Source: Litorimonas sp051251645 (GTDB lineage Bacteria; Pseudomonadota; Alphaproteobacteria; Caulobacterales; Maricaulaceae). From it: DNA of 64,000 bases. The stretch spans positions 310,001 to 374,000 of the forward strand of contig JBPOEY010000001.1 of NCBI GenBank assembly GCA_051251645.1, given 5' to 3'. The first letter of the stretch is position 1. Every line of letters begins with the position of its first letter. Below the pieces are notes generated by a model that saw nothing but the letters and a program-made list of their open reading frames with translations, did no database searches and was not told where the DNA came from. The position numbers were made by a program, and so were the translations under genes. Shown in pieces: positions 25,859 to 33,331 of the stretch.

Positions 25859-26233
25859 ATGACAATTTCAAAATCACAGACGCAGTCGCGTCTAACCCGC
25901 GGGTCTGTTCGCGTTTTCGCGTTGGCTTTTGCTGTGGCGGCGACGGCGCTTCCGCTGAGCGCTTCCGCAGCGACGACACAGAAAATTTCCGCATCGGCGC
26001 ATGGTGAGCGCGTGTCCGTGAAAGTGCCAACCGATCTTCTAGCGACAAAAGACGGCACGGCGAAACTATATCGTGCGTTAGAGCGCAAGGCCGAAAAGTC
26101 TTGCAAGGTAGAAATTCCACAGCGTTTGGGTAATTCTATTGCCGTTAAACGCTGCAAAGGCGAGCTCATGGATGGATTTGTTGCCGCATTAGATGATGCA
26201 GGCATGACAGCGCTTCATGCTGCGGCGGACTAA
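25859..26233 (+). CDS. UrcA family protein 2
   Basis: A 124-residue paralogue of the gene at 25170. It has a long signal peptide (RVFALAFAVAATALPLSASA) and the UrcA core VKVPTDLLATKDGTAKLYRALERKAEKSCKVE followed by VKRCKGELMDGFVAALDDAGMTALH, again with two cysteines. The ATG at 25859 is fixed by AAAGGAGAAACCCC upstream, a leader nearly identical to that of the first copy. The two genes look like a tandem duplication including the promoter. Confidence 0.85.
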   Translation: MTISKSQTQSRLTRGSVRVFALAFAVAATALPLSASAATTQKISASAHGERVSVKVPTDLLATKDGTAKLYRALERKAEKSCKVEIPQRLGNSIAVKRCKGELMDGFVAALDDAGMTALHAAAD

Positions 26234-26421
26234 CGCGTCTCAAACGAAATATCGTAAAAAAGCGAGGCGGCAGGAGTGCCACCCCACCGCCTCATGTCCG
26301 GGTCCATTCATCGAAAGGAGACGAGAAAAAGATACGAACATGTCATTTGTGTAAATTATGACATGAAGAGTCAAGGTTTCAGCGCGTTGCGTTGCCTTAC
26401 TGAGGGTCTTAGAGCGATCTT

Positions 26422-27384
26422 ATGTCTCAATCGTCTCCGAATTTCTTGCATCTATCAGGATTGCAGATCGGACATGCCCATGATGCGGGCGTAAAAACGG
26501 GTGTCACAGTGCTGCTGCCTGATACCCCAGCTTTGTGCGCTGTTGACGTACGCGGCGGTGGTCCGGGAACGCGAGAGACTGACACGCTCGCGCTGGGAGG
26601 CTTAATCGACCGCGTGCACGCCATCGTGTTGGCGGGCGGGTCGGTTTACGGCCTTGCGGCCGCAGATGCGGTGTGCAGCGCGTTGGGCGCGAAAGGCATT
26701 GGTTTTGTTGCCGGTCCTCCGCCTATGCCTGTCTCCCCCATTGTTCCCTCAGCGATCTTATTCGATAATGCCAATGGTGGTGACAAGGGTTGGGGAGAGA
26801 CCCCCCCGTTTAATCGACTGGGTCGAGAGGCCTTAGCGTCCATGTCCACGAAGACGGAAGAAGGTGCTGTCGGAGCCGGATTTGGGGCGACTGCAGGCGC
26901 TTATGCGGGCGGGTTCGGCGTCGCATCAGACACTGTGGACGGCGTCACAGTTAGCGCGTTTATCGCGGCGAATCCCGTCGGATCGCCTTTCCTGCCTGGC
27001 ACGTGTGTGCCCCATGCGTGGATATATGAGTGTGACGGCGAGTTTAACGGCGCCCATCCGCCCGATGATTATCGCTGGACAGATCCTACAGACACAAAAC
27101 TCTCTCGGCAGGCCCACGCCGGACAGAATACTGTGATTGGCTCGATTGTGACCGATGCTCTGCTTTCATCGTCTGATCTCAAACGACTCGCTATAATGGC
27201 CCAAGACGGGCTCGCATTGTCGGTGCAACCGTCCCACACGCCCCTCGATGGAGACACAATCTTCGCACTGTCGATTGGGGATCGCCCCGTTGAAGGTCCC
27301 GCCAGAGTGTCGAACATTGGCGCAGCCGCAGCGCGTTGCGTCGCCCGTGCGCTGACACGCGGAGTTCTGGCGGCACAGTCATGA
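26422..27384 (+). CDS. P1 family peptidase (DmpA/aminopeptidase type)
   Basis: This 320-residue protein is of the self-cleaving S58/P1 family. Landmarks: IGHAHDAGVKTGVTVLL, CAVDVRGGGPGTRETD, IVLAGGSVYGLAAADAV, GAVGAGFGATAG and the processing block NTVIGSIVTDALLSSSDLKRLA, corresponding to the conserved NTTxxVVATDA region where the new N-terminal nucleophile arises. These enzymes release N-terminal D- or L-residues or beta-peptides; this member's substrate is unknown. It overlaps the GNAT gene by four bases (ATGA). Confidence 0.92.
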   Translation: MSQSSPNFLHLSGLQIGHAHDAGVKTGVTVLLPDTPALCAVDVRGGGPGTRETDTLALGGLIDRVHAIVLAGGSVYGLAAADAVCSALGAKGIGFVAGPPPMPVSPIVPSAILFDNANGGDKGWGETPPFNRLGREALASMSTKTEEGAVGAGFGATAGAYAGGFGVASDTVDGVTVSAFIAANPVGSPFLPGTCVPHAWIYECDGEFNGAHPPDDYRWTDPTDTKLSRQAHAGQNTVIGSIVTDALLSSSDLKRLAIMAQDGLALSVQPSHTPLDGDTIFALSIGDRPVEGPARVSNIGAAAARCVARALTRGVLAAQS

Positions 27385-27857
27385 CCCCATCACCGATTCA
27401 GTCCGACCACCACGCGACCATTTTGCGCAACAATCAACAGTTTGTGCACTGGCTCTCTCCATTGGATGCTCTCGAATTGACAGAATTGCTGAGCCACGCC
27501 GATTATGCACGGCAGCTCTATGCCGGAGAGGCGGCGTTGATCGCCTATGACGGCCAAGGGTCATACCGACATAAGAATGTGGATTGGCTGTCCGCACGGT
27601 TGGGAAACTACGTCTATATCGACCGTGTCGTCATCGGCGCGGCGGCCCAAGGCAAAGGCGCCGGCCGGACGCTTTATGCCGATTTAGAGGCGACCGCTCG
27701 ACTCTGTGGCCACACGCACATTGCTTGCGAGGTCAATACGCAGCCCGATAACCCCGGTAGTCATGCCTTCCACTTGGCATTGGGTTATAACCCGATGGAG
27801 GAGGTTACCTATCCAAATGGAGGGTCTGTGCGTTACTATGTGCGAAAGCTGCCCTAA
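27381..27857 (+). CDS. GNAT family N-acetyltransferase
   Basis: A 158-residue GNAT protein. The acetyl-CoA site is VYIDRVVIGAAAQGKGAGRTLYADL (written here over strand 4 and motif A, with the AxGKGAG loop), followed by motif B HIACEVNTQPDNPGSHAFHLALGY. It resembles the group often annotated as small amino-acid or unknown acetyltransferases. It starts inside the stop of the P1 peptidase gene, so the two are probably translated together. The substrate is unknown. Confidence 0.9.
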   Translation: MTPSPIQSDHHATILRNNQQFVHWLSPLDALELTELLSHADYARQLYAGEAALIAYDGQGSYRHKNVDWLSARLGNYVYIDRVVIGAAAQGKGAGRTLYADLEATARLCGHTHIACEVNTQPDNPGSHAFHLALGYNPMEEVTYPNGGSVRYYVRKLP

Positions 27858-27935
27858 GGGACGGAAAAACCTCTTGCTCCTTGCCAACTCCCCGCTTAAT
27901 GGCCTGCCTCTCGCATCCGATAAGGATTGCGGCAC

Positions 27936-28012
27936 GCACTGGTAGCTCAGTTGGATAGAGCACTAGACTACGAATCTAGGGGTCGGGGGTTCGAATCCTC
28001 CCCAGTGCGCCA
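27936..28012 (+). tRNA. tRNA-Arg (anticodon ACG)
   Basis: A complete cloverleaf: acceptor GCACTGG (27936-27942) pairs with CCAGTGC, then discriminator G and encoded CCA (28010-28012). The D arm is GCTC-AGTTGGATA-GAGC, the anticodon stem CTAGA / TCTAG with loop CTACGAA (anticodon ACG), and the T arm has TTCGAAT. The 3' 15 bases recur at 42295 and 55672, so the gene serves as the attachment site of the downstream elements and stays intact. Confidence 0.97.
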
Positions 28013-28013
28013 T
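27999..28013 (+). repeat. att repeat copy 1 (tRNA-Arg 3' end)
   Basis: TCCCCAGTGCGCCAT, the 3' end of the tRNA gene. The identical 15 bases occur at 42295-42309 and 55672-55686; copies 1 and 3 also share the next two bases (TA). Confidence 0.9.
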
Positions 28014-28134
28014 TACCATCCTTCAAACCATTGATTTGTAATGTGATTTGAGTAAACAATTCTATCTATCCCTAGTGCCTTCCCCACTCATAGTATCTGC
28101 TGAGATACGAATGGCATCCCGGAGCGCTTGTGAG

Positions 28135-28674
28135 CTAAGACAGGCTTTCATCAAACTTTTGGATTTCGAGTAGGTCGACTAGAGCTTCCATTCGCAGTAT
28201 CTCCGTGTTCCACCATGCCAATGCTTCGTCGATTACCTCCCTGCCATCTTGACCTTCCCAGGGGCCATCTTTCATTGGGCGGTAGATATTCTCTCCAAGC
28301 AGGGCGTTGTAGCCTGAGAGCTTTCCTTCTGGGTTTTGCAGTGTGAACGTGACAGGGGTGTCGCCCTCAGACATTCCCGTATCATATTCTTTGAGGAGAA
28401 GATTTCGCTGTTCGTTAATGAACTCGCGAAAAATCTTATGCTCGTCACCGTGTTTCCATGTCTGAAAGACCTGGTTGCAGGCTTCGGCAAGCAGCGGATC
28501 TGTCTCTCCATCGACTTTTCTCGCAACGTGTCCAACCGTCCGGAGCAAGGTCACACTTGCGATCCAAAGAATTCTCCATGTCGCGTTGTCGGTCTCGATC
28601 TCGAGGCGGTTTCGGATCCACCAAACATCCTTCAGAACTTTGCGCGCTTGCCCGTATCCTAAAGCAGATTTCAT
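28135..28674 (-). CDS. Uncharacterised helical protein
   Basis: A 179-residue protein, rich in charged and aromatic residues and apparently all helical. No family recognised with confidence. The segment FREFINEQRNLLLKEYD resembles the helix holding the RN motif of HEPN-type domains, but the usual histidine is replaced by lysine, so RNase activity is not supported. It is the first gene inside element A next to the tRNA. It follows the 28865 gene in the same direction after a gap of about 190 bases and may belong to the same transcript. Confidence 0.65.
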   Translation of the reverse strand: MKSALGYGQARKVLKDVWWIRNRLEIETDNATWRILWIASVTLLRTVGHVARKVDGETDPLLAEACNQVFQTWKHGDEHKIFREFINEQRNLLLKEYDTGMSEGDTPVTFTLQNPEGKLSGYNALLGENIYRPMKDGPWEGQDGREVIDEALAWWNTEILRMEALVDLLEIQKFDESLS

Positions 28675-28864
28675 TGAATGTTTTCTACCTCGAGGAGGTT
28701 AGTATAGCTCGCCGCTTACTTTGCCATTGGAGCAATTATTTTAGATGAGGAAATAGATGAGAGCGTGAGGGGCTCTACTGATAATATATTTAGATTAAAA
28801 ATCGCGAAGAAGATGGTTCTAACGCTTTGAGAAGCATTCTAGTTATGGTTCCGCGTTACACCCT

Positions 28865-29896
28865 TTATGTGGCGACCTCTAGAAAGCTCGGATAAAGACG
28901 GCTGAATAGACGGAATTTTTCGTAAAATTCTTCGACAGACAACTCTCCTATCTTATTGAAACCAAGCTGTTGCTCAACTATTTCTGCTGAGACGTTTGAA
29001 CCTGCCAATCTGTCTAAAAGCAAATACTCTCTGAGTGTAACTTGCCCCATCTCTAAATGAATGATTGGTTGACTTTCACTCAACGCAAAAGGCCAGTCAA
29101 CATAGCGGATAGCTTCAAGCATTTCCGCTCTCAACGCCGGTTCTACAATTACCCCGGTCAAAGAAAACATCGGCGCTCCATCGCGGTATGCGACAGCAGC
29201 TAGTAACACAAATTCCCTATCACGCCCGTCCAATGCGTCAGAAGCGGCCCGTATGACCATAGATTTAACGAAGGCGTGAATGGCGTCAGGGTCGTCCACT
29301 ATGGAAGGGATATCAGGCTTAGGGCCGTCAAGAGCGGATTCGGTGAGAACTTGCTCGACAAAACCTTCAAAGAGAGACTGACGTTGTGGGTCTGGAAGGC
29401 GTCGGTCCCTCTTCTTCGGATGCCTGTAGTTCTCTTCCTTTGCATTGATGGTAATTCTCACAACATCACCGGCCTGCAAATTAGAGATTAGTTCTCCAAT
29501 CTCGCTATGGATATTTGTGGAATAGGAATTTGTATAATCGAACCAAACGATCTGTGGACTCTTATCTGCCACACCAAGGTCTGCTCTGAACGAATGGATC
29601 TGGCCTGCAACCTCTCCAGTGGACATATTTTTGCAAAGACAACCTTCTACAGGTCGATTGAAGTGTGACCGAGGCACAACATCGGCATCGAAATCAAAAG
29701 TGGCTAGCTTCGATATACCAAGCTTTTGATAGATCTGAGTGTGGTCACTCATAGTATAAGCGCCCATCGATATATAGCCAGCCTCCGAAAGCTCATTCCA
29801 ACTTGAGTAACGTCCTAGGAGGTCGAAGAAAATCTGCCGATCAACAAATTTCGACGGGCGGAAATGATAAGGTAAATTCGCGCCATGACTACTCAT
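28865..29896 (-). CDS. Uncharacterised protein, possible Rossmann methyltransferase-like fold
   Basis: The 343-residue protein shows YISMGAYTMSDH, LATFDFDADVVPRSHFNRP and IVWFDYTNSYS in an order that recalls motifs I, II and IV of SAM-dependent methyltransferases, followed by GDVVRITINAKEEN. A classic glycine-rich motif I is absent, so enzymatic activity is uncertain. Its start overlaps the end of the GHKL ATPase gene by eight bases. It is therefore the third gene of a methyltransferase-ATPase operon and probably its partner or effector. The C-terminal half has no recognisable motif. Confidence 0.75.
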   Translation of the reverse strand: MSSHGANLPYHFRPSKFVDRQIFFDLLGRYSSWNELSEAGYISMGAYTMSDHTQIYQKLGISKLATFDFDADVVPRSHFNRPVEGCLCKNMSTGEVAGQIHSFRADLGVADKSPQIVWFDYTNSYSTNIHSEIGELISNLQAGDVVRITINAKEENYRHPKKRDRRLPDPQRQSLFEGFVEQVLTESALDGPKPDIPSIVDDPDAIHAFVKSMVIRAASDALDGRDREFVLLAAVAYRDGAPMFSLTGVIVEPALRAEMLEAIRYVDWPFALSESQPIIHLEMGQVTLREYLLLDRLAGSNVSAEIVEQQLGFNKIGELSVEEFYEKFRLFSRLYPSFLEVAT

Positions 29897-31331
29897 CGAC
29901 GTCGTTCAAGATTAGGTCGAAGCATTCTTTTCCTACCTCGCCAGGCTTCGCATTGGACATTTCGAGATAATTCGCGACGGTCACGTAATCTTCTGGATCG
30001 ACGGAATAGACTATACGTTTTTTGCGTGGACCTCGTTCCTTGGGGACGTCCGGCAACGCGATTTCATGCTCGAAAATTTTGTCATTAGATCCGCGCTCTG
30101 CAATGAGTTGAGTCGCTTTCTGGACTAAAGCAGATACTCCGGCGGGTTCTGCCCTGGATAATATCATCGAGTATTCTTCAGGACCGCCCTTTATCTTGTT
30201 TGTGAAATTAATGAGAGTTTTTGTGGCGTTTGCGACATAATCTAAAAGCTGAGCGTAAACGGGATGCGAAAGGTCTATCCCCGCTTTCGTAGTCGTTAGC
30301 GGCAGGTCTTTCGAGTCGCCATATAGTAAAATCAATCCAGCGATCTTGTTAAATTGCGCGTGATAGGTTGGAACCTTATTCACCCCCCAGTTCGATAGGA
30401 CAGAACGGTCCCGCCAGAGGACTATTCGATCATTACACGCAACAGTCCAACCCGACCTAACAGTCTTATTTGTTTCCATCTTTGATCGTTTGGACTCACC
30501 TGAATTGGCGGGGTTTTCGACGAACCCAGCAAACACCTTTACGTTGACATCACCGATGCGTCCGGCTGCAATGTACGGTTCGACAACACCTTCTTGTTCG
30601 ATCAAAGAAAAAAGGTTTTCTGGAGCCTCGACGCGTCCATCGCTGATATCATCGCCTGGGCCGCAAATTGTAATCTCAAACCCTTGCTCGATAATCAGTG
30701 CATAGTGGATCGACACTTTTCTCCTTAGTTCACGCGCAGTGTCAGATTTTAGAAATCTTTTTTTCGTCGACTCGACTAGGTTTTCAACTCGAATGACCGT
30801 GCCTAATTTATCATCAGCCTCTACTTCAAACCGTTCGACTGGTAGGTCATCCCAGCCTTGTGCATCCATCCATTCCGAGGAGATTGGAACACGATAGTTC
30901 ACACGAGTTTTGAGCTTCGCAGTTTCGTAGCTTCGGCTGGTTACCTCCGCTCTTCTGCCTATCTTAAAGATCGCCCGCTTCATCCCGATACCGTAGACGC
31001 CAATAGTAGGTAGGGAGGCATTGATTGACCCGCTTGGAGGGCCGCCCATAGCGAACGCATAATTTTTAGCGATATCTAACGGAATGCCGCCGCAATTATC
31101 GGAAATCGTAAAACTAGATTTTTCAAATATTAGGTGAACAGAGTAACCGCTATACTTAGGGCTGGCATCAGAGTCGGCTCTTCGACTTGCGGACAAACGG
31201 GCCGCGCCATCGAGGCTGTTATCAATTAGGTCAAGGATCGCATCATAAAGCTCGATGTCTCTAGTTAGCATATCGACGAAGAAGCTTTTGGAAGGTGTTG
31301 TGTTCGCAGTTTCACTGATTGTAGTGGTCAT
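29889..31331 (-). CDS. GHKL ATPase (MutL/MORC/Hsp90-like)
   Basis: A 480-residue protein with an N-terminal GHKL ATPase: AILDLIDNSLDGA (N box with the Mg-binding Asn), FTISDNCGGIPLDIA (motif II) and GVYGIGMKRAIFKIG (motif III lid with Lys). The second half has the transducer-like fold expected of MutL/MORC relatives (LPLTTTKAGIDLSHPVYAQLL). The ATG at 31331 is preceded by AAAGGA and lies 13 bases after the methyltransferase stop. GHKL ATPases next to DNA methyltransferases are known in restriction-modification-like loci; a DNA-clamp or sensing role is inferred. Confidence 0.9.
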   Translation of the reverse strand: MTTTISETANTTPSKSFFVDMLTRDIELYDAILDLIDNSLDGAARLSASRRADSDASPKYSGYSVHLIFEKSSFTISDNCGGIPLDIAKNYAFAMGGPPSGSINASLPTIGVYGIGMKRAIFKIGRRAEVTSRSYETAKLKTRVNYRVPISSEWMDAQGWDDLPVERFEVEADDKLGTVIRVENLVESTKKRFLKSDTARELRRKVSIHYALIIEQGFEITICGPGDDISDGRVEAPENLFSLIEQEGVVEPYIAAGRIGDVNVKVFAGFVENPANSGESKRSKMETNKTVRSGWTVACNDRIVLWRDRSVLSNWGVNKVPTYHAQFNKIAGLILLYGDSKDLPLTTTKAGIDLSHPVYAQLLDYVANATKTLINFTNKIKGGPEEYSMILSRAEPAGVSALVQKATQLIAERGSNDKIFEHEIALPDVPKERGPRKKRIVYSVDPEDYVTVANYLEMSNAKPGEVGKECFDLILNDVDE

Positions 31332-31344
31332 CACTAATATCCTT

Positions 31345-32424
31345 TTAGGCTGCTTCTCTATTTTGGTGAGATGCGGCATCCGTATTCGATGACACCCATT
31401 TAAGTATTTCACAAGCCAGGGGTGGTGAGACACTGTTCCCAATCATACGGAAGCTATGCCACTTTGTTGGATGGAAGCGATGGCGATCAGGAAATCCTTG
31501 TAGCCTAGCAGCTTCCCGTACGGTTATAACTCGGTTTTCCTCCGGATGAAGTGGGCGAACAGCTTGAAAGGATCCTTTATCGCTTCCAGTTCCTGCTCTA
31601 AGCGTCGGGCATAACCCTTCCCAAGATAATCGGGGATAGCGACCTACTGGATCTACTCCCCCTTGAGGTACGTTGGCAAAGCGTCGAAGGACTGCCTCGG
31701 TGTGCTTAGTGGTTTCCATGCCGTCTACAAAAGCTTCTTCGCGTCGCAAGCGCGCAGCGTAAGCTGAAACCGCCCTTCTTTTATCTAGCCGCCAAATTTT
31801 GCTTTCGTTGTCCTCAAGTCTCACCAGTCTTGCCCCGACCAAATCACTGATCGCGTCTTGGACTAGCGGAGACTCTTCTGATCTTTTCAATCCGGTCCAG
31901 CTGAGCGGATCAATGCGGTTCTTATCAAAGCCAACGACGAAGATGCGACGTCGTTTTGTGGGTGCGCCATAGTTGGATGCATCTAGGATTTTAGTTTCGA
32001 GTAGAGAGTAGTCCGGGACCCACTTCGCAAGAGCTGCCTCCAACAAAGGCATAGTGGACGGGCTGGCTAACCCCGCAACATTCTCCATTACAAATACTTT
32101 CGGGCTAAGTAGAGAGACAATTCTGAAGTAGTGCGATAGCAAATCTCTTCTAGGGTCGGAGGCGTCTCGCTTTCCTATAAGGCTGAACCCTTGGCAGGGA
32201 GGGCCTCCAAAAACTAAGTCAACTTCTCGGCCGCTTGTCCAGTTTTCGACGTCATATTTATCCGCTTTCGACAAATCGCTCAGTATGTGTCGAGTTTTGG
32301 GGAAATTATGTGGAGCGGAGGATGTTAATACGGGGTCAATATCGACCGCTAAATCGAAATTCATGCCGCACATCCCTGCGCCCGCTAGGACGCCACCTCC
32401 GCAGCTAAATAGATCGATTTTCAA
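31345..32424 (-). CDS. DNA (cytosine-5) methyltransferase
   Basis: A 359-residue C5 methyltransferase with motifs in the normal order: DLFSCGGG (I), GGPPCQGFSLIGKRD (IV, catalytic Cys), MENVAGL (VI), ASNYGAPTKRRRIFVVG (VIII), a target-recognition region, then ITVREAARLQGFP and RMIGNSVSPPLA (IX-X). It methylates cytosine C5 in a specific site that cannot be read from the sequence. It leads the operon with the GHKL ATPase and the 28865 gene. No restriction endonuclease is recognisable next to it. Confidence 0.95.
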   Translation of the reverse strand: MKIDLFSCGGGVLAGAGMCGMNFDLAVDIDPVLTSSAPHNFPKTRHILSDLSKADKYDVENWTSGREVDLVFGGPPCQGFSLIGKRDASDPRRDLLSHYFRIVSLLSPKVFVMENVAGLASPSTMPLLEAALAKWVPDYSLLETKILDASNYGAPTKRRRIFVVGFDKNRIDPLSWTGLKRSEESPLVQDAISDLVGARLVRLEDNESKIWRLDKRRAVSAYAARLRREEAFVDGMETTKHTEAVLRRFANVPQGGVDPVGRYPRLSWEGLCPTLRAGTGSDKGSFQAVRPLHPEENRVITVREAARLQGFPDRHRFHPTKWHSFRMIGNSVSPPLACEILKWVSSNTDAASHQNREAA

Positions 32425-32563
32425 ATGATGTACCTCTCGCTCTTTTCTCTAGCGCTCAAGTGGCGGTTTGTCGATCGTTTTTTGTTATCTGTTGCAGCTT
32501 TTGAACTATTGCATTGGTGATGCCATCTGCCAGTTAAACTTGGAGGCAGGATAGATACAAGAT

Positions 32564-33079
32564 CTATTGCACTTGCTTGATTAGTAGATCAAAGTTTGTT
32601 TGCCCATCAATTAAGATATTGTCCGAGTGGAGGTCTGGATTGAACTGCCCGGTCCACCCTTCGTACTCGCAAGTCGAATAGTCCCGTATCGACGCGCCAA
32701 AGCTGTTCTGCGCTTCATACTCGATGATTAGTTCATATTTTTTGGCAACTTGCCTTCCAGCAGTCTCTTGGCTCGCTTGATTGAGTTTCAAAGCGAGATT
32801 GTTCTGCTCCAACTTTTCCTCAATCGTAAGGTCGCGCTGCTCAGCTTGATCAATCAGAGCGCCCAATTTTGATCTCCAATCTCTTACCTCAGTGGAAGAG
32901 TCCAGAGGCTTTGAAACGTCTGTTGATGCCAAAAGAAGAAAGGAAGTTGGCGACTTTAATCGCTGTTTTATGGACTCGATGCAGGAGTCTTGAAAACTTT
33001 GATCTGGGGTTGGCGGTGTGCAGGCTGCGATCATAACTGATGTCGCGCTAATTAGGAAAATTTTGGTTTCGATTTTCAT
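32564..33079 (-). CDS. Small lipoprotein of unknown function
   Basis: The 171-residue product starts with a short lipoprotein signal, IFLISATSVMIAACTPP, lipidated at about Cys20. The rest is polar and partly helical (IDQAEQRDLTIEEKLEQNNLALKLN), with two further cysteines (DSCIESIK and YSTCEYEGW). A GGGGA element precedes the ATG. It lies between the methyltransferase operon and dnaE2, each separated by more than 130 bases, so it is probably transcribed alone. No family recognised. Confidence 0.7.
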   Translation of the reverse strand: MKIETKIFLISATSVMIAACTPPTPDQSFQDSCIESIKQRLKSPTSFLLLASTDVSKPLDSSTEVRDWRSKLGALIDQAEQRDLTIEEKLEQNNLALKLNQASQETAGRQVAKKYELIIEYEAQNSFGASIRDYSTCEYEGWTGQFNPDLHSDNILIDGQTNFDLLIKQVQ

Positions 33080-33331
33080 ATGGCGTCCCCGTTAGTGGAA
33101 AAACGACCTGACACCGGGTGTCGGGCCATTGTTAACACCAACGCAGAAGCGCTGTTGCCTGCTTATTCGCCCAGCGACAGGAGCTACCGATCGCTTTTGG
33201 CGGACTATTGTATTCGGCAGGATAGCCCGACCTAACGGGAGTCCTGCGTTGATGTTAACATCGTGATGAATAGGCGATCTCTCGCAGAGGCGTCAACAAG
33301 TGACTGAGCGGGCGATTGAGGGCTTTTGAGG

